From the NCBI RefSeq assembly GCF_018449795.1, contig NZ_JAAVVE010000027.1, forward strand, positions 1-55,461: a stretch of DNA of 55,461 nucleotides, in the 5' to 3' direction. Position 1 is the stretch's first letter, and every line of letters begins with the position of its first letter. The translations under genes were made by a program, and so were the position numbers. Source of the stretch: Sphingomonas sp. dw_22. Its GTDB lineage: Bacteria; Pseudomonadota; Alphaproteobacteria; Sphingomonadales; Sphingomonadaceae. This document shows, piece after piece, positions 49,837-55,461 of the stretch. A model generated the notes under the pieces. The model saw only the letters and a program-made list of their open reading frames with translations, was not told the DNA's origin and ran no database searches.

Positions 49837-49875
49837 ACTGTCCCACGATTCTCCGGATCCTGTCCGAGGGACAGT
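49837..49875. promoter_or_regulatory. CTGTCC/GGACAG dyads upstream of the LacI regulator
   Basis: CTGTCCGAGGGACAG (49860-49874) is a perfect 6-3-6 dyad. A further ACTGTCCC (49837-49844) is complementary to GGGACAGT (49868-49875). They lie 35-73 bp before the regulator start, where an autoregulatory or RNA-hairpin role is possible. They differ from the ACCGGT-type sites in the receptor and GH28 promoters. Confidence 0.45.
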
Positions 49876-49909
49876 ATCGCAAGCCTTCACAATCCGATAT
49901 GACTTGCCC

Positions 49910-50941
49910 ATGCAGCGCACGGGCAAGCCAACCATCAACGACGTCGCGCGGATCGCCGGTGTCTCCAAGAAGACCGTCAGCCGGGTAATCAACCGCTCCC
50001 CGCTGCTCAACAGCGAGACGCGCGCCAAGGTGGAGGCGGTGATCGCGGACCTGGGCTATGTCCCCAATGTCCAGGCGCGGGCACTGGCGCTGCGGCGCAA
50101 CTTCCTGCTCGGGCTGATCCACGACAATCCCAACGCCCAGATGGTGATGAACGTCCAGGCGGGCATATTGGAGGCGATCCGCGACACCGAGTTCGAGCTG
50201 ATCGTCCGCCCGATCGACCGCGGATCCTCGACCATGCTGGCGGACGTGCGCAATTTCCTGGAGCGGCAGCGGCTCTACGGCGTGCTGATCCTGCCCCCGG
50301 TTTCCGAGAACGACATGCTTGCCGAGCTCTGCCGCGAGCTGGGCACGCGCTATGTCCGCATGGGCTCGACGGCGCTCGACACGAACGAGCATATGGTCGC
50401 CTCCAACGACAGCGACGTGGTGACCGAGGCGGTCAATCACCTGATCGCGCTGGGCCATCGCCGCATCGGCCTGATCGCCGGCCCGCACGGCTTCCGATCG
50501 GCGCGGGAGCGGCGCAAGGGCTTCGAGCATGCGCTGGCCGAGGCGGGAATCAAGCTGCCGCGCAGCCTGATCGCCGACGGCACCTATACGTTCGAAAGCG
50601 GGCTGGCGGCGGCCGACCGGCTGCTCGACCTCTCGCCGCGCCCGACCGCGATCTTTGCCTCGAATGACGAGATGGCGGCGGCGACGCTCCACGCGGCGCG
50701 GCGGCGGGGGATGAGCGTGCCGGAGGATCTGTCGATCATCGGTTTCGATGACACTGCGATCGCCTCGCACATCTGGCCGCCGATGACGACGGTGCACTGG
50801 CCGATCATCTCGATGGGCCGTTCGGCGGCGCTCAAGCTGCTCGCGGATTTCTTCGGCGACGACCAGGCGGTGGAGGAGCCATCGCTTTTCCCCTCGACGC
50901 TGATCCACCGCGCATCGGTGGCGCCGCCGCGCGAGGGGTGA
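49910..50941 (+). CDS. LacI-family transcriptional regulator of the uronate locus
   Basis: 343 residues. N-terminal HTH TINDVARIAGVSKKTVSRVI, hinge helix QARALALRRN, then a periplasmic-binding-protein-like effector domain (GLIHDNPNAQ, ASNDSDVVTEAVNHLIALGH, FASNDEMAAATLHAA, IIGFDDTAIASHIWPPMTT cited as IIGFDDTAIASHIWP). It most likely represses the GH28, receptor and catabolic genes until a KDG- or uronate-like ligand binds; the ACCGGT sites upstream of two of them fit a LacI operator. Start ATG at 49910 after a TTG alternative; 78 bp after kdgK. Confidence 0.93.
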   Translation: MQRTGKPTINDVARIAGVSKKTVSRVINRSPLLNSETRAKVEAVIADLGYVPNVQARALALRRNFLLGLIHDNPNAQMVMNVQAGILEAIRDTEFELIVRPIDRGSSTMLADVRNFLERQRLYGVLILPPVSENDMLAELCRELGTRYVRMGSTALDTNEHMVASNDSDVVTEAVNHLIALGHRRIGLIAGPHGFRSARERRKGFEHALAEAGIKLPRSLIADGTYTFESGLAAADRLLDLSPRPTAIFASNDEMAAATLHAARRRGMSVPEDLSIIGFDDTAIASHIWPPMTTVHWPIISMGRSAALKLLADFFGDDQAVEEPSLFPSTLIHRASVAPPREG

Positions 50942-50947
50942 GGCGGG

Positions 50948-50968
50948 CCGGCATTTCGGGCATGCCGG
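50948..50968 (+). terminator. Hairpin after the LacI regulator gene
   Basis: CCGGCAT / ATGCCGG, 7 bp perfect with a 7-nt loop, begins 6 bp after the regulator stop. No strong U-tract, but it lies at a natural transcript end. Confidence 0.5.
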
Positions 50969-51004
50969 TTGACTCATTTGACTCGACTCGTTGACTCATT
51001 TGAC
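50968..51004. repeat. Two 15-bp direct repeats, 22-bp period
   Basis: GTTGACTCATTTGAC occurs at 50968-50982 and 50990-51004, exactly 22 bp apart. Each copy has two TTGAC boxes 9 bp apart. They lie in the 264-bp gap before yghU and look like paired protein-binding sites on one face of the helix. The rest of that gap (51005-51205) shows nothing recognisable. Confidence 0.55.
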
Positions 51005-51205
51005 ACGACGCGCCGTGTTTCCACGCGGGGGTGCCCGTATCCCTGGAACCTTCGACGATGAGAAAGAGCCGATCCTTCGCTCGGCGCTCAAATCCTATTT
51101 TGCAAGGCCCTGGCGTGGCGAAATGCGCTTGCCGAACGGCGGGGGCATCCACATCTAACGGGCGCGTCGGCACTCCTGCCGCTCGCGCCTATCCCGGAGC
51201 CGTCG

Positions 51206-52087
51206 ATGAGCGAACCCACTGCCTATGTGCCCCCCAAGGTCTGGACCTGGAACAAGTACAATGGCGGCCAGTTCGCCAATATCAACCGGCCGATCGCCGG
51301 GCCGACGCACGAGAAGGAGCTTCCGGTCGGCCGCCATCCGCTCCAGCTCTATTCGCTCGCGACGCCCAACGGCGTGAAGGTGACGGTGATGCTCGAGGAA
51401 CTGCTCGCGCTCGGCCATTCGGGCGCGGAATATGACGCCTGGCTGATCCGGATCAACGAAGGCGACCAGTTCGGCAGCGGCTTCGTCGCGATCAATCCCA
51501 ACTCCAAGATCCCGGCGCTGATGGACCGCAGCGGCCCCGAGCCCATCCGCGTGTTCGAATCCGGCTCGATCCTGATGTACCTGGCCGAGAAGTTCGGCGA
51601 ATTCCTGCCCAGCGATCCGGCGAAGCGCGCGGAGTGCCTCTCCTGGCTGTTCTGGCAGATGGGCAGCGCGCCCTATATCGGCGGCGGCTTCGGGCATTTC
51701 TTCGCCTATGCGCCGGTGAAGATCGAATATGCGATCGACCGCTTCGCGATGGAGGCCAAGCGCCAGCTCGACGTGCTCGACCGGCGGCTGGCCGAAGTGC
51801 CCTATATCGCCGGGGACGACTATACGATCGCCGATATCGCGATCTGGCCCTGGTACGGCAATCTGGTGCGCGGCCAGATCTATGGCGGCGGCGAGTTCCT
51901 GCAGGTACAGGAGTATGAGAACGTCGTGCGCTGGGCCGAGAAGATCGCCGAGCGGCCGGCGGTGCAGCGCGGGCGGATGGTCAACCGCGCGTTCGGCGAG
52001 CTTTCCGAGCAGCTGCGCGAGCGGCACGATGCCGGGGATTTCCTGACGAAGACGCAGGACAAGCTCGAAGCGGCGGACGCCGAATAA
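51206..52087 (+). CDS. yghU: Glutathione-dependent disulfide-bond oxidoreductase
   Basis: 293 residues, YghU/nu-class glutathione transferase. N-terminal extension YVPPKVWTWNKYNGGQFANI typical of YghU, thioredoxin-fold domain with LATPNGVKVTVMLEELL (the Thr-Pro-Asn glutathione site), INPNSKIPAL and FESGSILMYLAEKF, then the helical domain with IADIAIWPWYG. Reduces small disulfides with two bound glutathiones in the cytoplasm. Followed 11 bp later by a DsbA/FrnE-like gene, making a small thiol-redox operon. Unusual 22-bp-spaced direct repeats lie upstream. Confidence 0.95.
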   Translation: MSEPTAYVPPKVWTWNKYNGGQFANINRPIAGPTHEKELPVGRHPLQLYSLATPNGVKVTVMLEELLALGHSGAEYDAWLIRINEGDQFGSGFVAINPNSKIPALMDRSGPEPIRVFESGSILMYLAEKFGEFLPSDPAKRAECLSWLFWQMGSAPYIGGGFGHFFAYAPVKIEYAIDRFAMEAKRQLDVLDRRLAEVPYIAGDDYTIADIAIWPWYGNLVRGQIYGGGEFLQVQEYENVVRWAEKIAERPAVQRGRMVNRAFGELSEQLRERHDAGDFLTKTQDKLEAADAE

Positions 52088-52098
52088 GGAGAGCGGCC

Positions 52099-52752
52099 AT
52101 GAAGAAGCTCAAGATCGATTTCGTCTCCGACGTGTCGTGCCCCTGGTGCATCATCGGGCTACGCGGGCTGGAGGAGGGACTGGCGCGGGCCGGCGACGTG
52201 GTGGCGGCGGACATCGCCTTCCAGCCGTTCGAGCTCAATCCGGCGATGCCGCGCGAGGGGCAGAACATCGTTGAGCATATCGCCCAGAAATATGGATCGA
52301 CGCCCGAGCAATCGGCCGCGAACCGCGCGATGATCCGCGATCGCGCGGCGGCGGTGGGCTTCACCATGGTTACTTCAGAGGCCAGCCGGATCTACAACAC
52401 GTTCGACGCGCACCGGCTGCTCCACTGGGCGGAGGGCCAGGGCGAGGGGCTGCAAAAGGCGCTCAAGCTGGCGCTGTTCGAAGCCTATTTCACCGAGGGG
52501 AAGGATCCGTCCGATCCCGAGGTGCTGGCTGCGGCGGCGGAGAAGGCGGGGCTCGATGCGGAAACGGCGCGCGAAGTGCTGTCCTCGGGCCGCTATGCCC
52601 AGGAGGTGCGCGATGCGGAGCGGCTGTGGCAGTCGCGCGGGATCAACAGCGTGCCGGCCATCGTGATCGACGGCAAATATCTGATCTCCGGCGGCCAGCC
52701 GCCCGAGGCATTCGAACAGGCGCTGCGGGAGATTGCGGCGCAGGCGGCTTAG
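52099..52752 (+). CDS. DsbA-family oxidoreductase (FrnE-like)
   Basis: 217 residues without a signal peptide. Active site CPWC in SDVSCPWCIIG near residue 14, cis-Pro loop GINSVPAIVID, and an inserted helical domain (about residues 55-160), as in cytoplasmic FrnE/2-hydroxychromene isomerase-like proteins. Probably a disulfide or thiol oxidoreductase helped by the adjacent YghU and glutathione. GGAG lies before the ATG. The stop is 5 bp before an inverted tRNA-Thr fragment. Confidence 0.92.
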   Translation: MKKLKIDFVSDVSCPWCIIGLRGLEEGLARAGDVVAADIAFQPFELNPAMPREGQNIVEHIAQKYGSTPEQSAANRAMIRDRAAAVGFTMVTSEASRIYNTFDAHRLLHWAEGQGEGLQKALKLALFEAYFTEGKDPSDPEVLAAAAEKAGLDAETAREVLSSGRYAQEVRDAERLWQSRGINSVPAIVIDGKYLISGGQPPEAFEQALREIAAQAA

Positions 52753-52757
52753 GAGAG

Positions 52758-52801
52758 TGGTGCCGGCTGCAGGAATCGAACCCGCGACATCGAGTTTACA
52801 A
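52758..52801 (-). pseudogene. Inverted 3'-half tRNA-Thr remnant (attachment-site-like)
   Basis: Read on the minus strand, these bases match the tRNA-Thr at 52974 from the anticodon loop to the CCA end: 32 of 34 from the CCA through the T arm, then TTGTAAA of the anticodon loop after a short mismatch. The 5' half is absent. 3' tRNA halves of this kind are left by tyrosine-recombinase elements integrating at tRNA genes. Confidence 0.8.
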
Positions 52802-52830
52802 AACATTTGGAAACCGCAGTTCCGGGCGAC

Positions 52831-52856
52831 GGAAATGGCGGAAAACCGCCATTTCC
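52831..52856. repeat. Perfect 11-bp stem hairpin in the attachment-like region
   Basis: GGAAATGGCGG, AAAA loop, CCGCCATTTCC. It could terminate the YghU/FrnE transcript or be a recombinase accessory structure between the tRNA remnant and the tRNA. Confidence 0.6.
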
Positions 52857-52887
52857 GAACCTTAGCTTTTGGCGCAATCCCTTTCAA

Positions 52888-52905
52888 GGGCACAATTCGG
52901 GCACA
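52888..52905. repeat. Paired GGGCACA repeats, 11-bp spacing
   Basis: GGGCACA occurs at 52888-52894 and 52899-52905, one helical turn apart, as expected for arm-type integrase binding sites. Supports the attachment-site reading of this region. Confidence 0.5.
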
Positions 52906-52973
52906 CGGCTTTTTGCCGTAGGCGGAAGGGAAAACTTGGCGCGCAGAAGGTGTGTCGCTATTGGGTATAGCGT

Positions 52974-53049
52974 GCCGGTTTAGCTCAGTTGGTAGAGCGC
53001 CGCCCTTGTAAAGCGGATGTCGCGGGTTCGACTCCTGCAACCGGCACCA
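52974..53049 (+). tRNA. tRNA-Thr (anticodon TGT)
   Basis: 76 nt including an encoded CCA. Acceptor stem GCCGGTT pairs with AACCGGC, D arm TAGCTCAGTTGGTAGAGC, anticodon TGT at 53007-53009 in loop CTTGTAA, T arm CGGGTTCGACTCCTG. It reads ACA codons. The base pair closing the anticodon loop appears to be C-A. Confidence 0.95.
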
Positions 53050-53416
53050 AACACTTGAATCCCCCTCGGCTCCGCCATTTCCATTTGATTTTATTAGATA
53101 ATTCCTAAATTTTGGGGCCAGCCGCCTAATTTTGTTGCAAGTTCATCACGCGAGAGCGCCGCTTGCCTTCGCATTCGAAGGCCACCAAACGCGGTATCGC
53201 CCTCTACCGTCGTCTGCGGGAACGCATCGCAGCTCGGATCCCCGGCACCGAAAAGCTCAGCGAGCTCCGGCGTCGGCTTCATGTTCGCAAAGAGCCTGGA
53301 CATTGGCTTGGCCTCTTACAGGGCCTCGACAGGCACATGGGTTGCCATAGAACATATATGGAACAAAGAATTTATTGAGGATGGCCGGACGGTGCCGACT
53401 TCGATATCCCCTCACC
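53050..53416. other. Region between tRNA-Thr and the SRPBCC gene
   Basis: About 370 bp, AT-richer directly after the tRNA (53085-53135). Short open frames on both strands lack ribosome sites, homology and normal codon use. Consistent with the start of an acquired segment next to the tRNA. No integrase gene is present. Confidence 0.5.
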
Positions 53417-53893
53417 ATGGCAAGCAATTCTTCAGAAGCTCGAATCGACACGGCGTCGCGGATCATCCTGGCGACGCCCAAGTCGATCTATCAGGCAATG
53501 ACGGATAGCGAGGCCGTCCTGTCCTGGAGGCATCCCAAGGGGATGACCGCGCGGTTCGAGCGCTTCGATCCCAGGCCGAACGGCGGCTATCGCATGACGC
53601 TCTTCTATCCCGAGGAACTTCGCGGATTGGGCAAATCCCAACCGGATCGCGATATCGTCGAGGGACGATTCATCGAGCTGACCCCGTATGAACGGATCGT
53701 CGAAGACGTCGCGTTTGAATCGGCGGGCCCACAGTTCGCAGGCACGATGCGCATTACCACGACGCTCAACACCGTGTCGGACGGAACCAAAGTCACGGTC
53801 AGCTGCGAGAATGTTCCTGCGGGGATTCGCGCCGAGGTTCATGCAGAAGGCCTCGCGTCGACGTTGAAGAACCTCGCCCTCTTCATCGAGTGA
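53417..53893 (+). CDS. SRPBCC (AHSA1-like) domain protein
   Basis: 158 residues. START/SRPBCC helix-grip fold: SRIILATPKSIYQAMTDSEA, LSWRHPKGMTARFERFDPR, GYRMTLFYPEE, GRFIELTPYERIVEDVAFES cited as FIELTPYERIVEDVAF, and a C-terminal long helix ending TLKNLALFIE. Such proteins bind hydrophobic ligands or act as Hsp90-co-chaperone-like domains; the ligand is unknown. No clear ribosome site before the ATG at 53417. Follows the tRNA-Thr region and precedes the DUF4238 gene by 34 bp. Confidence 0.8.
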   Translation: MASNSSEARIDTASRIILATPKSIYQAMTDSEAVLSWRHPKGMTARFERFDPRPNGGYRMTLFYPEELRGLGKSQPDRDIVEGRFIELTPYERIVEDVAFESAGPQFAGTMRITTTLNTVSDGTKVTVSCENVPAGIRAEVHAEGLASTLKNLALFIE

Positions 53894-53927
53894 CGGCAGC
53901 CCCAACGCCACCTACACTCCGGCCAGA

Positions 53928-54782
53928 ATGCCCAACCTGCCGAAACGACACCATTTCATCCCACAGATGATCCTGCGGCATTTCGCCGACAGTGACGGTC
54001 AGCTGTGGTTCTGGCGCCGCGGATTTGCGGAAGGAGATGTGCGCAAGGCTGGCACCCAGCAACTGTTCGTCGAGAAGGATCTCTATACGCGGTTTCACAC
54101 CGACGGATCCAAGGACATCGCGCTCGAGAGGTTCTTTTCCGCGATGGAGGGCAATGGAGCGAGCTTCATCGATCAATTGGCTGATGCCGTCCGCAGCAAC
54201 AAACTCCCGAAACTAGACGCGGGGGCGTGGGAATTCTGGGACCTCTTCTTCTACTTTCAGCTGAAGCGAACCCCCGGTGCGATCAAGGAGATTGGAGCGA
54301 AGATGGGCTTCGATGATCGGATCAAGGCGGCCGCGGACGAAATCCGTGCGATCAGGAAGGAGACGGGCAAGGACGTTGACGAGCCGGGCCTTGAGGAATG
54401 GATCGCCAAGAACGCTGTGGTCTTGGCCCAGGCCGCCAAGCCCAGCGACGAACTCCTTGCGCAATTCAAGACGATGGGCCTCGCCATCTACCGCATCAAC
54501 GATCCGCAAAAGAGCTTTGTCGTCGGAGATGTACCCGGCGCGACCGCGAGATTTCGAATCGAAGGTGGATGGTCGCGGCCGACGATGTTCCTCCCCCTTA
54601 CTTGGGATATCGCCGTTGGACAGCTCGGCGGCCGTCGTGCTGTCGAGGTCGTGATGGTTGATCGGGAGCAGGCAAGGCGGATGAACATCGCGTCGACAAC
54701 CCGATCCACCGTCATCGCCGGCCGGTCGGGCGCGCTCATCGCGTCTCTGTCGCGCGACGTCCCATATACCGGCGTGATTTAG
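53928..54782 (+). CDS. DUF4238 protein
   Basis: 284 residues. The N-terminus PKRHHFIPQMILRHFADSDGQLWFW (cited here as RHHFIPQMILRHFADSDG) is the diagnostic DUF4238 motif with its His-His pair; a further conserved-looking stretch is EFWDLFFYFQLKRTPG near residue 105 and VMVDREQARRMN near the end. Function of the family is unknown. Accessory-type gene beside a tRNA attachment-like site; 50 bp before a broken acetyltransferase gene. Confidence 0.82.
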   Translation: MPNLPKRHHFIPQMILRHFADSDGQLWFWRRGFAEGDVRKAGTQQLFVEKDLYTRFHTDGSKDIALERFFSAMEGNGASFIDQLADAVRSNKLPKLDAGAWEFWDLFFYFQLKRTPGAIKEIGAKMGFDDRIKAAADEIRAIRKETGKDVDEPGLEEWIAKNAVVLAQAAKPSDELLAQFKTMGLAIYRINDPQKSFVVGDVPGATARFRIEGGWSRPTMFLPLTWDIAVGQLGGRRAVEVVMVDREQARRMNIASTTRSTVIAGRSGALIASLSRDVPYTGVI

Positions 54783-54832
54783 CCTCTGCGCCGCGCACTC
54801 TGCATTCGACCAAGCGCTGCTATACGGTGCTT

Positions 54833-55461
54833 ATGGCATATGAAATTATTCGTGCGACCGAAGCGACCATGGCGGAGGTTGAAGCTTGGCTCGACCTCGA
54901 GGAGTCGGCCTATCAGACGGCCTATGCGGCCTGGGAGGTCGGCGGATATCTCGAAGAACAACCCCCTCGCGGATTCCGCTGTAATTGGGATTCGCTCAAG
55001 CGGCGCTGGCGCGAAGGCATAGTCCGGATCGACATATTGACGGTGGGTGGCCACGCAGTGGGATTTCTGGCGGGCACCGATTTCCTGGAAATTAGACCCG
55101 ATTTTCGGAATGCTGGCTATGGGCGAGTCTTGGCGGAATTCATGCTCGCCATCGCTTACGACGATGGCTGGTCTGTCCTCGAATCGGGATCGCTCCGCCG
55201 ACTGCGGTCCCGTTCTGGAAGCGCATGGGATTTGTGATCGTCCCGGAGCGCCAAGGCAGCGGAGGGGGAATCTTCGCCTACAAAATCCTCGCGCGCGGAT
55301 TCAGCTTATCCGGCACCGAGCGCGTGTCCTACTCCGTCGAGTACTACTCCGAGCGGGAGAGATATGCCGATAGCCCAAAGCCCTTCGCTATATTTTCGGG
55401 CTTCGGCGAGCACCTGCCAGACGGGACCGTGCAGCTACCCGCGCGGGCTTATTGCTTCGAT
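54833..55461 (+). pseudogene. GNAT-family acetyltransferase, frameshifted and cut by the window end
   Basis: From ATG 54833 the frame encodes a GNAT-like domain (ADFLEIRPDFRNAGYGRVLAE region, cited as FLEIRPDFRNAGYGRVLAE) up to about 55185, then reads to a premature stop at 55235-55237. One base is apparently missing near 55180-55192: in the next frame the protein continues as IAPPTAVPFWKRMGFVIVPE, the usual GNAT C-terminal pattern, and on to the right edge. Either a pseudogene or a sequencing error. Confidence 0.75.

Noticed and set aside
52733..52921. 62-codon frame containing PAAGIEPATSSLQN
   Set aside because: This peptide is the well-known false translation of an inverted tRNA 3' end; it marks the tRNA remnant, not a protein.
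53094..53508. Short frames on both strands between tRNA-Thr and the SRPBCC gene
   Set aside because: No ribosome sites, no homology recognised, atypical codon use; the plus-strand one overlaps the SRPBCC gene.

Overview
The window is GC-rich chromosomal DNA from an alphaproteobacterium, most likely a Sphingomonas-like member of the Sphingomonadaceae. The pointers are the TonB-dependent receptor and pectin-type catabolic set, the exopolysaccharide locus, the Pro-rich small protein, the NADP-type Icd, and GC-rich palindromic repeats of sphingomonad type. Genes are tightly packed, with many 1 to 11 bp start/stop overlaps. No phage structural genes, transposases or CRISPR arrays were seen.

Layout. 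(1) 1-5.5 kb is core metabolism: the C-terminus of alanyl-tRNA synthetase, a lipoprotein cytochrome c, a small periplasmic protein, a KefB-like antiporter, isocitrate dehydrogenase and a PmtA-like methyltransferase. (2) 5.6-8.9 kb holds two regulator/reductase pairs: a TetR regulator with a classical SDR, and an XRE/MmyB-like regulator divergent from an atypical SDR. Both have visible candidate operators. (3) 8.9-31.1 kb is a large Wzx/Wzy-type exopolysaccharide locus. It has precursor supply (GalU, Ugd), five glycosyltransferases, flippase, polymerase, a fused copolymerase/tyrosine kinase, a short Wza-like lipoprotein, a BBP2-type outer-membrane barrel, decorating enzymes (two acyltransferases and a pyruvyltransferase) and a secreted beta-helix protein. 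It also has two unexpected members: an aldehyde-dehydrogenase-like protein lacking its catalytic cysteine, and a membrane-anchored endonuclease/exonuclease/phosphatase-fold protein. No priming glycosyltransferase is present, so that step must be encoded elsewhere.

(4) 31.2-38.7 kb is a redox, stress and envelope block: a 42-residue membrane peptide coupled to a quinone-reductase-like flavoprotein, then on the opposite strand P-type ATPase, tandem universal stress protein and zinc alcohol dehydrogenase, then an L,D-transpeptidase with a degenerate second repeat, an alpha/beta hydrolase and a Pro-rich peptide. (5) 38.8-50.9 kb is a uronate/pectin utilisation locus: GH28 polygalacturonase, TonB receptor, 2-oxopentenoate hydratase-like protein, hexuronate MFS transporter, UxaC, KduI, KduD, KdgK and a LacI-family regulator. 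The two outer genes share a LacI-type operator half, and a 131-bp palindromic repeat element sits inside the operon between kduI and kduD. (6) 51.2-52.75 kb holds two thiol redox genes (YghU, FrnE-like).

(7) 52.75-55.46 kb is a tRNA-Thr(TGT) gene with an inverted copy of its own 3' half about 200 bp upstream, a strong hairpin and paired GGGCACA repeats. This looks like the scar of an integrative element. Beyond it lie accessory-looking genes: an SRPBCC protein, a DUF4238 protein and a frameshifted GNAT acetyltransferase.

How it works together: the exopolysaccharide locus makes UDP-Glc and UDP-GlcA, builds and decorates a repeat unit, flips and polymerises it and exports it through the Wza/barrel exit. 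The pectin locus does the reverse for plant polyuronides: secreted GH28 hydrolysis, TonB uptake, inner-membrane import by the MFS carrier, and isomerisation, reduction and phosphorylation to KDPG, with the final aldolase and the UxaA/UxaB steps outside the window.
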